The notes under the pieces: model-generated
Told to the model about the DNA's origin: nothing
Databases searched by the model: none
What the model saw: the letters and a program-made list of their open reading frames with translations, nothing else
Part shown: positions 1 to 6,770 of the stretch, piece after piece
Layout: every line of letters starts with the position of its first letter
How positions within the stretch are numbered: the stretch's first letter is position 1
From: Clostridiales bacterium
GTDB lineage: Bacteria > Bacillota > Clostridia > Christensenellales > Aristaeellaceae
Assembly: GCA_004552515.1 (NCBI GenBank)
Contig: SFOF01000043.1
Span: 1-13,093, forward strand
Direction of reading: 5' to 3'
DNA length: 13,093 nt
Translations under genes and position numbers: made by a program

Positions 1-149
1 ATTCTCCGACCGGAAAAGCGCGGCCGGCCATCCCTTTCTGAGACACATTCATAATAATTCTTGGGCCGCGGCGGATTTCCTGCCGGCGCGGGGATATTTG
101 TTGGACTTTTCTTCCGAAAGGACGTCACGATTTTGATGTTAAATGAGAA
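1..149. other. Upstream flank, no identifiable gene
   Basis: I see no gene here. In the frame of the ABC transporter fragment that follows there are stops at 39-41 (TGA) and 144-146 (TGA), so the missing N-terminal part of that transporter is not encoded here. One + frame (2-139) is open for about 45 codons up to TGA but has no start in the window and no motif I recognise; it could be the tail of a gene beginning outside. The stretch ends in AT-rich sequence that leads into a promoter-like TTGACT at 150. Confidence 0.5.
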
Positions 150-177
150 TTGACTTGTATGCAAAAAAATGTAAAAT
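150..177 (+). promoter_or_regulatory. Possible sigma-A promoter inside the start of the truncated ABC gene
   Basis: TTGACT (150-155), a 16-nt spacer and TAAAAT (172-177) resemble a housekeeping promoter. A Shine-Dalgarno-like AAAGGAGG follows at 213-220. No ATG, GTG or TTG lies at normal spacing behind that ribosome binding site in the ABC frame; the nearest is GTG at 243, 22 nt away. The signals may therefore be remnants of another gene's 5' region fused to the transporter fragment. Spacing and hexamers are seen directly; function is inferred. Confidence 0.25.
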
Positions 178-1352
178 TGAAAGCAGAGAGCAATCCGCGT
201 ACGACCGACGGCAAAGGAGGATATCTCTTCCGCTGCGACTGGGTGCTGACGCTGGTGGTGCTCTCCGTGCTGCCGCTGTTCGTGATCTTTTCAAAGCTTC
301 AGCTGCCGCGGCTCGAGCAGGCTCAGGAGGCGGTCATCGAGGAGCAGGAGAACCTCAACGACCGGCTGGACGAATGCTATGCCGGCGGCGAGAGCATCCG
401 CGCGACCAACGCCGAGGCGCATTTCATGCAGCGCTTTGAGAGCGCCGTCGCGAAATGGCTGCGCGCCAAGAAGCGCTTTGCGCTGTGCGACACGACCTAT
501 GACATCCTCTCGGTGACGGGGCTGATGAACATCGCGGATACGGCGATCTACTGCATCGGCGGCTGGCGCGCGCTGACGGGGCACATGAGCGTCGGCATGA
601 TCATGACGTTCTCGCTGTATTTTTCAACGCTCTGGAACAGCGTTGAGGGGTTCATGGAGTTCTTTAAGGAATACCGCGTCAAGCAGGTGTCGCTGAACCG
701 CCTTGCCGAGCTGCACGAGCAGAGCGCGCCCGCCGAGCGTCCCGTGAAGGCGCTGACGCCGCTTAAGACGCTCTCGTGCGAAAATCTGAGCTTTGCCTAT
801 GGTGAAAAGCGCGTGCTGGGCGGCTTCTCGCTGGAGATCCGTCGGGGCGAGCGCGTGCTGATCACCGGCGAAAACGGCAGCGGAAAATCGACGCTGGCGC
901 GATTGCTGGCCGGTCTGCTCGAGCCGGAAAAGGGCGCTGTTTGCTATAACGGCGAGGACATTCAGGCGATCGATCCGGCCGCGCTGCGCGAGAAGGTGCT
1001 GCTGGTGCCCTCCGAGCCGTTTATCATATCGGGCACGGCGCGGGACAATCTCTGGAGCGGCGCGGACGAGGAGACGCTGCGCCGCGCGGGCATCGACAAG
1101 CCGATTGAGAAGGGCGGCGGCAATCTCTCGAACGGGCAGAGGAAGCGGCTCCAGCTCTGCCGCGCGCTGGCCTCGAAGGCGGAGGTTGTGATATTCGACG
1201 AGCCGTTCAACTTCATTGACCGCGGCGCGAAGGAGGACTTCTGGCGCGAGATTCTCTCGACCTTTGCCGACCGCACGCTCGTCGTGATTTCGCACGACGC
1301 GTTTCCGGCGAAGGACTGCGGGCGGATCGTCGAATTGCGCGCGGAGGAATGA
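159..1352 (+). CDS. ABC exporter (fused TMD-NBD) lacking its N-terminal membrane helices; probable gene remnant
   Basis: ATP-driven exporter of the fused TMD-NBD type, substrate unknown. Numbering from the TTG at 150, residues 31-50 form a membrane helix, followed by the cytoplasmic loop and further helices around 120-165. The nucleotide-binding domain has Walker A GENGSGKST (240-248), an LSNGQ signature (326-330), Walker B VVIFDEP (346-352) and the switch SHD (381-383). Full exporters of this class run to roughly 570-600 residues; this one is about 400 and lacks the first two or three helices, so it is probably not functional as a transporter. The Q-loop glutamine is not evident (VPSEPF, 286-291), and the helical subdomain before the signature is shorter than usual. 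Neither TTG 150 nor ATG 159 has a ribosome binding site; the AAAGGAGG at 213 does not fit an in-frame start. Family certain, gene integrity doubtful. Confidence 0.7.
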   Translation: MQKNVKLKAESNPRTTDGKGGYLFRCDWVLTLVVLSVLPLFVIFSKLQLPRLEQAQEAVIEEQENLNDRLDECYAGGESIRATNAEAHFMQRFESAVAKWLRAKKRFALCDTTYDILSVTGLMNIADTAIYCIGGWRALTGHMSVGMIMTFSLYFSTLWNSVEGFMEFFKEYRVKQVSLNRLAELHEQSAPAERPVKALTPLKTLSCENLSFAYGEKRVLGGFSLEIRRGERVLITGENGSGKSTLARLLAGLLEPEKGAVCYNGEDIQAIDPAALREKVLLVPSEPFIISGTARDNLWSGADEETLRRAGIDKPIEKGGGNLSNGQRKRLQLCRALASKAEVVIFDEPFNFIDRGAKEDFWREILSTFADRTLVVISHDAFPAKDCGRIVELRAEE

Positions 1353-1368
1353 GTTTTCATTCGCACGC

Positions 1369-1397
1369 TTGAAATTGCGCCCCGGATATGGTATGAT
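1369..1397 (+). promoter_or_regulatory. Sigma-A promoter of the ABC-F gene (extended -10)
   Basis: TTGAAA (1369-1374), a 17-nt spacer and TATGAT (1392-1397), with an extended -10 TG at 1389-1390. Transcription should begin near 1404, about 30 nt before the ABC-F start codon. The promoter lies only 17 nt behind the stop of the ABC exporter fragment, so the two genes are probably separate transcription units. Confidence 0.7.
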
Positions 1398-1432
1398 CAA
1401 TATATCTATAATTCCCGGGAGCGTAAACGAAA

Positions 1433-3361
1433 ATGGTGCTTTTGACATTGCAGGACGTTTGCAAGGCGTTTGGCCTGAACGTCATATTGAAGGATATTAA
1501 TCTCACGCTCAAGGAGGGGCAGCGGCTCGGCCTGGTGGGCGTGAACGGCAGCGGCAAATCGACGCTGATGAAGATCATTACCGGCGATATGGCGCCCGAC
1601 AGCGGCACGGTGAGTCTGCTGCGCGGCACGCGGGTGGGGCTGCTCACTCAGCAGGCCGACATCACCTCCGAGCTGACCGTGGTGGAGGAGCTTTCGCGCG
1701 TGTTCGAGCCGCTGCGGCGGATGGAGGAAAAGCTGCGCGATCTCGAGCGGCAGATGGCGGAGAACCACGAAAACGCCGCTCTGCTCGAGAGCCTGAGCAG
1801 CGAATACACCCGCCTGACCGATCGCTTCGAGCAGGCGGGCGGCTACGAGTGGCCCAGCCGCATACAGGGCGTGCTGGCCGGGCTGGGCTTTTCAAAGGAG
1901 CGGCGCGAGCAGCCCGCGCGTCTGCTCTCCGGCGGTGAAAAGACGCGGCTGTGTCTGGCGCGGATACTGCTCATGCAGCCCGAGCTGCTCATGCTGGATG
2001 AGCCGACCAACCATCTCGATCTGGAAGCGACGCAGTGGCTGGAGGACACGCTGAGGAAATACAAGGGCACGGTCATCGTCATATCGCATGACCGCTATTT
2101 CCTCAACGCCGTGTGCGACGTCATGGCCGAGCTGTCCATGACGCATCTGACGCAGTATAACGGCAATTACGACGCGTTTATGATTCAGCGCCGCATGAAC
2201 CTCGAGCGCCAGCTCAAGGAATACGCCATGCAGCAGAAGGAAATCGCGCGTCAGCAGGCCATCATAGACCGCTATCGTATGTACAACCGCGAAAAGAGCA
2301 TCAAGGCCGCCGAGAGCCGCGAAAAGCGCCTGGAAAAAATCGAGCGCATTGAGCGGCCGATCGACGAGGCGAAGGTGCGCTTTTCCTTCGAGGCGAAGCG
2401 CCGCACCGGCGACGACGTGCTGATGGTGCAGGATCTGTCGAAATCCTTCGACGGGCGCGTGCTGTTCCGGCATTTCAGCCTGCATCTGCGCGCGGGCGAC
2501 CGCGTGGCCGTCATTGGCCCCAACGGCGTGGGCAAGACGACGCTTTTGCGCATTATCATGCACGAAATCCCCGCCGACACCGGCGAGGTGATCTATGGCG
2601 CGAACGTCGATATCGGCTATTATGACCAGCATCAGGCGGGCCTGACCATGACAAAGACCGTCATGGACGAGCTGTGGGACGCCTTTCCGCGCATGGAGCC
2701 GGACGAGGTGCGCAGCGTACTGGCGCTGTTCCTCTTTACCGGCGACGACGTGTTCCAGAAGATCGAGACGCTTTCCGGCGGCGAGCGCGGCCGCGTGGCG
2801 CTGGCCAAGCTGATGCTCAAGAAGGACAATCTGCTCCTGCTGGACGAGCCGACCAACCATCTGGACATGGATTCCCGCGAGGTGCTCGAGGGCGCGCTGG
2901 ACGATTTCGGCGGCACGCTGCTCACCGTTTCGCACGACCGCTATTTCATCAACCGCGTGGCCAACCGCGTCGTGGAGATGAGCCGCGACGGCATTACAGA
3001 ATATCTCGGCAATTACGACGATTATCTCGAGAAAAAGCGCCTTCTGGAGGCCGGACAGGAGGAAATCGCCGCGCCGTCCAAGACAAAGACGCAGCTCGAC
3101 AAGGAAAAGCGCGTCGAGCGGCTCAAGCGTGAATCGGTCAAGGCGCTCAAGGCGCGCGTCGGCGAGCTGGAGGGCCTGATCGCTCAGGCGGAGGAACGCG
3201 TCGCGCAGCTGGAGAGCGACATGGCCGATCCCGCCACCTATCAGGACGCGGGCAAAGCCGCTTCCGTCGCCCGCGCGCACAAGGAGGCGCAGGAGACGCT
3301 CGAAGCGCTCTACGACGAATGGACGGAAACCGCGGATACGCTGCAAAACAGCGCACAATGA
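1433..3361 (+). CDS. ABC-F family ATPase (ribosome-associated, YdiF-like)
   Basis: Soluble tandem-ABC protein of the ABC-F class, whose members bind the ribosomal E site and relieve stalled or antibiotic-bound ribosomes; they are not transporters. Domain 1 has Walker A GVNGSGKST (36-44), LSGGE (165-169) and LDEPTNHLD (188-196). A charged helical linker (about 250-325) corresponds to the P-site tRNA interaction motif. Domain 2 has GPNGVGKTT (362-370), LSGGERGR (447-454) and a second LDEPTNHLD. The C-terminal 100 residues form a charged coiled-coil, as in Bacillus YdiF-type proteins of similar length. No membrane segments. The start is ATG 1433 with a modest GGGAG site 11 nt upstream and a good promoter before it. 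A housekeeping factor is likelier than a dedicated resistance determinant, but sequence alone cannot decide. Confidence 0.95.
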   Translation: MVLLTLQDVCKAFGLNVILKDINLTLKEGQRLGLVGVNGSGKSTLMKIITGDMAPDSGTVSLLRGTRVGLLTQQADITSELTVVEELSRVFEPLRRMEEKLRDLERQMAENHENAALLESLSSEYTRLTDRFEQAGGYEWPSRIQGVLAGLGFSKERREQPARLLSGGEKTRLCLARILLMQPELLMLDEPTNHLDLEATQWLEDTLRKYKGTVIVISHDRYFLNAVCDVMAELSMTHLTQYNGNYDAFMIQRRMNLERQLKEYAMQQKEIARQQAIIDRYRMYNREKSIKAAESREKRLEKIERIERPIDEAKVRFSFEAKRRTGDDVLMVQDLSKSFDGRVLFRHFSLHLRAGDRVAVIGPNGVGKTTLLRIIMHEIPADTGEVIYGANVDIGYYDQHQAGLTMTKTVMDELWDAFPRMEPDEVRSVLALFLFTGDDVFQKIETLSGGERGRVALAKLMLKKDNLLLLDEPTNHLDMDSREVLEGALDDFGGTLLTVSHDRYFINRVANRVVEMSRDGITEYLGNYDDYLEKKRLLEAGQEEIAAPSKTKTQLDKEKRVERLKRESVKALKARVGELEGLIAQAEERVAQLESDMADPATYQDAGKAASVARAHKEAQETLEALYDEWTETADTLQNSAQ

Positions 3362-3370
3362 TCAAACGGA

Positions 3371-3408
3371 CAGGCGCGTTCTTCATGGCGAAGAGCGCGC
3401 CTGATTTT
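3371..3408 (+). terminator. Intrinsic terminator of the ABC-F gene
   Basis: A 14-bp stem (3371-3384 with 3390-3403, one T-G wobble) has a 5-nt loop ATGGC and is followed by GATTTTGT. It begins 10 nt after the ABC-F stop codon. Its outer stem and tail (CAGGCGCG ... CGCGCCTGATTTT) recur in the terminator at 3751-3790. Confidence 0.85.
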
Positions 3409-3471
3409 GTCTGACGGTTCAATAGACAGCGCAGATCCCTGAATACTGGATGTGCGAGGCCGGGAGCGGGA

Positions 3472-3499
3472 TTGACAATTTTTCGGCGCGCTCTTTAGA
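3472..3499 (+). promoter_or_regulatory. Possible promoter of an ORF-less transcript
   Basis: A perfect TTGACA (3472-3477), a 16-nt spacer and TTTAGA (3494-3499), which is a weak -10. If real, transcription starts near 3506 and runs to the terminator at 3751-3790. The -35 is convincing on its own, the -10 is not. Confidence 0.3.
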
Positions 3500-3505
3500 G
3501 GGCGG

Positions 3506-3790
3506 CAGCAGGAGATATGTCCTTACAGAGCCTGGCAAAATTATTCGTTCAATGGGCGGCTGCGATAGCGCATGGCCCTTTCACGGCGACCCAAAGAGAG
3601 CGCTTTGAGAAGGATTCGAGCTGCGCTGTCGGGACGGATAACCTGCAATCCAGTTCCGCTGAATAGTCGCTGCGGGCATGGCCGGTGAAAGTCTCTCCCC
3701 GCGCGGCTTGGACAGCCGGTATGCTGTTCTGAGCTTTTCCGATACGATTGCAGGCGCGCCTTTTTCTATTGGAAGGCGCGCCTGATTTTT
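3506..3790 (+). ncRNA. Candidate small RNA in a region without ORFs
   Basis: About 285 nt between a TTGACA-type promoter and a strong + strand terminator, with no ORF on either strand that carries a ribosome binding site. Local hairpins are visible: GGAT/ATCC inside a GGGAC...GTTCC context near 3630-3660, GCGGG/CCCGC near 3671-3705, and ACAGC/GCTGT near 3711-3727. I checked it by eye against tmRNA, RNase P RNA, SRP RNA, 6S RNA, T-box and the common riboswitches and could not assign it. No coding gene follows on the + strand, which argues against a cis-regulatory leader. It could equally be decayed sequence; covariation in relatives would separate the two. Confidence 0.3.
3751..3790 (+). terminator. 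Intrinsic terminator closing the 3412-3790 region
   Basis: A perfect 10-bp stem CAGGCGCGCC / GGCGCGCCTG (3751-3760 with 3775-3784), extendable inward by T-A and T-G pairs, is followed by ATTTTTGT. The T run is on the + strand; read from the - strand the hairpin is followed by CAATCG, so it is a poor terminator for the convergent TIGR04076 gene. Having a + strand terminator with no + strand gene before it is the main reason to suspect a non-coding transcript. Confidence 0.7.
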
Positions 3791-3833
3791 GTATTCAGAT
3801 CACTGGAAAGCGCGGTGCGCGTCCCTGTGCGCG

Positions 3834-4166
3834 CTATTCCGTCTTGCCGGCGGGTTGATTGGGCCGCGCTGTCAGCCGGAAGCGCACGCAGCCGTCCGGG
3901 CAGGTGAACGTCCGCACGAGACGGCTCTCTCCGCCCAGATTTTCGAGTCTGCCGCCGCTGCGCACGGCCTCGAGCATTGGAAAGAGCAGGAGCATGGTCT
4001 TGGAGCATAGCCCTTCGCCCGCCTGATTGACGGGACAGCCGTAGGCGCAGCGATACACGTCGCCGATTTCCTCGCCGTTTCGGCAATAGCCCTCGGCGCG
4101 GCTGCCGCGCGTGTAGCCGACGACCTCGATTTCGAATGTCCAGTCCTCGGAATACCATTTTTTCAT
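3834..4166 (-). CDS. TIGR04076 family small protein
   Basis: A 110-residue cytoplasmic protein matching, from memory of the family pattern, TIGR04076: an N-terminal beta-rich segment (FEIEVVGYTRG), a cysteine followed by GEEIGD (31-36), a central CPVNQAGEGLC (44-54), an aromatic FPML segment, and a C-terminal TFTCPDGCVRFRL strand region (87-98). Six cysteines (28, 40, 44, 54, 89, 93) suggest metal or redox chemistry, but the family has no established function. The start is ATG 4166, preceded by AAAGGCAGG at suitable spacing; the frame is open further upstream to 4253 but that part looks non-coding. It stands alone, with the GH110 operon terminator upstream and a + strand terminator facing its 3' end. 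No clear promoter of its own is visible. Confidence 0.8.
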   Translation of the reverse strand: MKKWYSEDWTFEIEVVGYTRGSRAEGYCRNGEEIGDVYRCAYGCPVNQAGEGLCSKTMLLLFPMLEAVRSGGRLENLGGESRLVRTFTCPDGCVRFRLTARPNQPAGKTE

Positions 4167-4214
4167 GCGCACCGCCTGCCTTTCTGAAACGCGTCTTGGA
4201 AAATTTTTTAGATT

Positions 4215-4229
4215 GCGCCGCAGCGGCGC
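4215..4229. repeat. GC-rich perfect inverted repeat upstream of the TIGR04076 gene
   Basis: GCGCCGC and GCGGCGC are separated by a single base (4222). It lies about 50 nt before the start codon at 4166, so it would fall in the 5' untranslated region or near the promoter. On the - strand it is followed by AATCTAAAAAATTTT rather than a T run, so it is not a typical terminator. It may be an operator or an RNA hairpin. Confidence 0.35.
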
Positions 4230-4302
4230 CGAAAAGCCATGTACCGTCCCCAAGAGGTGGGAATCTGCCGGCTTCTTGCCTTGAGACGCGCTCTGGCTTT
4301 AG

Positions 4303-4338
4303 AAAACGCCGCGTCCGACGGGATGCGCGGGCGCGGCG
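4303..4338 (-). terminator. Intrinsic terminator of the acetyltransferase-GH110 operon
   Basis: On the - strand, CGCCGCG and CGCGGCG (4338-4332 with 4313-4307) form a perfect 7-bp stem with an 18-nt loop, followed by TTTTC. It begins 6 nt after the GH110 stop codon. Confidence 0.7.
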
Positions 4339-4344
4339 GTGAGG

Positions 4345-6033
4345 TTATTCGACGGTTTCGGGCTGCTCGATGTCTACATTGCGGCAGAAGCTGACGTCAA
4401 AGCCGTTCTCGCCGACCGGCTCGTGGGGCAGATCCTGCTCAATGTGCCGCCAGCGGTTGTGGCGCACGGTGATGTTTTCAGCGTTCATCGCCTTGAGGAT
4501 GCGCGGGAAATCCGATTCGAACAGGTTGTCCTCAATGACGATATTGCCGTGATAGTAGTTGTTTTCGCGCTTTTTGATGGACGGGTCGATGACGACGGCC
4601 GCGCCCTCGGTGTAGCCGCAACCCAGGAAGCGGCAGTTGCGGATGGTCAGATCGCGTACGCAGCCGCTCTCGAACCAGCTGTTCGCGTCGCCGGTCAGAT
4701 GCACGCCGTGGTGCATATTGGCGAACGTGCAATCCTCGATGAGCGTGCGGCGGCAGGTGCTGATGAGGAAGCCGCGCGGACGGTTCCAGCCCACTTCGCA
4801 GCCGCGGATGATGACCTCGGGCATCTGCGTGAAGTTTTCGACCGCCATGCCCTCGGCGATGTTGCCGGGAAGTTCGTCCTCGCCGGTCACGCGGATGAGC
4901 TTTTCGTTGATCATCAGCGCGTCGCTCACGGTGATTTCGCCCACGCGGCCGAGCGTCTCGCGATCGACCAGCGCGATCACGTCGCCGGGCCGGTAAATCT
5001 GAACGCCCTGCTGCTGGCCGTGCATCAGCCGCGCCACGAACGTGTGACTGTCGATCAGGCGCTCCACCGTGGTATAGTTGCCGTGGAAGTTGCCCGCGTC
5101 GTCGAGCATATTGCACAGATAGCAGCCCTCGAGCAGGATCGTGCCGCTGCAATGGACGAAATGCGTCGCGTCGGCGTTGACAGTCACCAGACGGCCCTTG
5201 TGCAGCGCCGTGCGGACGCGCCTGAGCGTAATGTTCTCGCTGGTCTGGCCGATGACGCCCATGGCCGCGCAGTGATAGAGTGTGACGTCCTCGAGCGTGG
5301 TGTTGCGGCTGTTCTGGATGAAAAAGCCGGGATGATCGCGATGGCCGTGCGTGGCCACCCACCACGCGCCGACGCGGTGCTTGTCCTCGCCGTAGAGCCG
5401 GACGACGCCGTCCTCCAGCGCCTCGGCGCGCACGCTGCGCACCAGGCCGCCCAGGAAGCCCGCGCGTTCGGGATGCTCCCAGTAGGGCAGATAGACCAGC
5501 CTGTGCGGTATGCCGCGTTCAGCGTCGAACTCGGTGACGAGATAGCTGATCATGTCGGCGGTGTCCCAGCCGCTTTCGGGATCATAGAACACCAGCTTGC
5601 CGTTCTCGACGCGATAGGGATAGTCCCTGTCGAAGCGCAGATCGGTGTAGCCGTCCTGCGAGGCCAGTATGCGCGCCTGCGAGAAGAACGGGCGCGGATA
5701 GTCGATCGAGAGATTGCGCACGGTGACGTTTTTGCACGCGTCGATCACGAAGGGCGAAATCCTGCCGTGGAATATGAAATCCGCGCCGCCGCCCTCGACG
5801 GTCAGTCCGTCGAAGCCGATCAGCGGGAAGGCGATGGCCTTGCGACCGCCGTCGTTGTTGGACATGTAGTATTCGCACACCATGGCCTGCTGGGGGTAGA
5901 AATGGTATTCCCCCGCGTCGATGAGCAACGTGGAGTTCTTTTCGCGGCGGCACTGGAGCAGCGCCTCGAGGACGGCCGGCGTGGCGTCGCCGTTTTTGCA
6001 CAGGCGCATATAGTCGGACAGACGAACGATCAT
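4345..6033 (-). CDS. GH110-type alpha-1,3-galactosidase (right-handed beta-helix), cytoplasmic
   Basis: A 562-residue right-handed parallel beta-helix protein resembling glycoside hydrolase family 110, inverting enzymes that remove alpha-1,3-linked galactose (blood-group B and linear alpha-Gal structures). GH110 hallmarks are SNNDGG (58-63), the IAFPL...GGGADFIFHGRISPFVID block (67-98) and SIDYPRPF (109-116). Asp288 (NADATHF) with Asp311-Asp312 (LDDAGNFHG) reproduces the 23/24-residue spacing of the three active-site aspartates I recall from the characterised family member (D321/D344/D345, unverified). There is no signal peptide or membrane segment, so it should act on imported oligosaccharides. 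The start is ATG 6033 behind AAGGAG at 9 nt. It follows the acetyltransferase by 13 nt, its ribosome binding site adjoining that stop codon, so the two are co-transcribed. Exact linkage specificity is inferred. Confidence 0.85.
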   Translation of the reverse strand: MIVRLSDYMRLCKNGDATPAVLEALLQCRREKNSTLLIDAGEYHFYPQQAMVCEYYMSNNDGGRKAIAFPLIGFDGLTVEGGGADFIFHGRISPFVIDACKNVTVRNLSIDYPRPFFSQARILASQDGYTDLRFDRDYPYRVENGKLVFYDPESGWDTADMISYLVTEFDAERGIPHRLVYLPYWEHPERAGFLGGLVRSVRAEALEDGVVRLYGEDKHRVGAWWVATHGHRDHPGFFIQNSRNTTLEDVTLYHCAAMGVIGQTSENITLRRVRTALHKGRLVTVNADATHFVHCSGTILLEGCYLCNMLDDAGNFHGNYTTVERLIDSHTFVARLMHGQQQGVQIYRPGDVIALVDRETLGRVGEITVSDALMINEKLIRVTGEDELPGNIAEGMAVENFTQMPEVIIRGCEVGWNRPRGFLISTCRRTLIEDCTFANMHHGVHLTGDANSWFESGCVRDLTIRNCRFLGCGYTEGAAVVIDPSIKKRENNYYHGNIVIEDNLFESDFPRILKAMNAENITVRHNRWRHIEQDLPHEPVGENGFDVSFCRNVDIEQPETVE

Positions 6034-6046
6034 GCTGCTTTTCTCC

Positions 6047-6688
6047 TTATTTTTTGATGACCCTGTTGTCGCCCAGAATTTCGGGCTTGTTGACCATGCT
6101 GTCGGCCTCGGTGATGGGACGGACAACCTTGCAGGGCACGCCCGCGGCGAAGCTCATGGGCGGAATATCGCGCGTGACCACGCTGCCCGCGCCGATGACA
6201 CAGTTGTCGCCGATGGTCACGCCCGGGCAGACAGTGACATTGGCGCCGAACCAGCAGTGCGAGCCGATATTGACCGGTTTGGCGTAGCACATATGCTTTT
6301 CCTCGCCCTTTTCGTTGAGCATGAGATAGCGCTCGTCGGGCAGCATGGGGTGAACCGGCGTGACGATGGTCAGATTGGGGCCGAAGTTATTGTCCTCGCC
6401 GATGGTGACCGGCGCGTCGTCCTGTATGGTGGTGTTATAGTTGAAAAAGTTCTTGGCGCCGATGCGGGTGTGGCGGCCGTAATGGAAGAATATCGGGCCC
6501 TGCATGAAGCTGCCCGCGCCAAACGCGCCGGTGATTTCGTGCAGCAGCGCCATGCGCTCCTCGGCCTCGTCCTCGCGCAGGCTGTTGAATTTCTGGCTCA
6601 GATTGTGAGAGCGCAGCTTGATGGCCTTCAGATCGGGATCGCCGGGGCAGAACAGCGTGCCGGCAAAAATTTTCTCTTCTTCTCTCAT
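6047..6688 (-). CDS. Sugar O-acetyltransferase (maltose/galactoside acetyltransferase family)
   Basis: Acetyl-CoA dependent acetylation of a sugar hydroxyl; a soluble trimeric left-handed beta-helix enzyme. The N-terminal maltose-acetyltransferase domain (EEEKIFAGTLFCPGDPDL, residues 3-20) is followed by hexapeptide repeats (VTIGEDNNFGPN, IGSHCWFGANVTVCPGVTIGDNCVIGAGSVV in pieces), and His113 in TPVHP matches the catalytic histidine of LacA/Maa. Length 213, close to the family norm of about 185-205. ATG 6688 is chosen because AAGGAG lies 9 nt upstream and the operon promoter puts the transcript start near 6731; the upstream ATG at 6730 would sit at the transcript end without a ribosome binding site. 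First gene of a two-gene operon with the GH110 enzyme; a role in acetylating galactosides or accumulated sugars is inferred from this context. Confidence 0.9.
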   Translation of the reverse strand: MREEEKIFAGTLFCPGDPDLKAIKLRSHNLSQKFNSLREDEAEERMALLHEITGAFGAGSFMQGPIFFHYGRHTRIGAKNFFNYNTTIQDDAPVTIGEDNNFGPNLTIVTPVHPMLPDERYLMLNEKGEEKHMCYAKPVNIGSHCWFGANVTVCPGVTIGDNCVIGAGSVVTRDIPPMSFAAGVPCKVVRPITEADSMVNKPEILGDNRVIKK

Positions 6689-6737
6689 GACGCATTGCTC
6701 CTTGTTGATCGCAAAATGGCCGTGTTTCATCGCTCAC

Positions 6738-6766
6738 ATTGTAGCGTTAATGCGGGCGTTTGTCAA
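6738..6766 (-). promoter_or_regulatory. Near-consensus sigma-A promoter of the acetyltransferase-GH110 operon
   Basis: Read on the - strand: TTGACA (6766-6761), exactly 17 nt, then TACAAT (6743-6738). The expected transcript start is near 6731, giving a leader of about 43 nt before ATG 6688. Such a strong core promoter on a catabolic operon suggests either constitutive use or a repressor; a TGTGAGCG sequence just downstream of the -10 resembles one half of a LacI-type site but has no clear second half. Confidence 0.8.
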
Positions 6767-6770
6767 CCGG

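Noticed and set aside
1892..3358. 488-codon open frame on the - strand opposite the ABC-F gene
   Set aside because: It mirrors the codon pattern of a clear ABC-F gene, is rich in His/Leu/Arg/Ala typical of GC-rich antisense frames, and has no recognisable motif or ribosome binding site.
3612..3628. GGATTCGAG as a tRNA T-loop
   Set aside because: No 5-bp T stem, no acceptor or anticodon arm around it on either strand.
3670..3730. GCCGGTGAAAGTC...CCCCGCG resembling the core of a cobalamin riboswitch
   Set aside because: The remaining conserved parts (GCCACTG and the B12 box after the core) are absent, and no gene follows on that strand.
4339..6057. 572-codon open frame on the + strand opposite the GH110 gene
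   Set aside because: Antisense shadow: composition dominated by Ala/Val/Asp/Arg/His, no motif, while the - strand frame shows conserved GH110 blocks, a ribosome binding site and operon structure.
6731..6740. TGTGAGCG on the - strand as a lac-type operator downstream of the operon promoter
   Set aside because: Only one half-site is present; the expected symmetrical partner is missing and no LacI-family gene is in the window.
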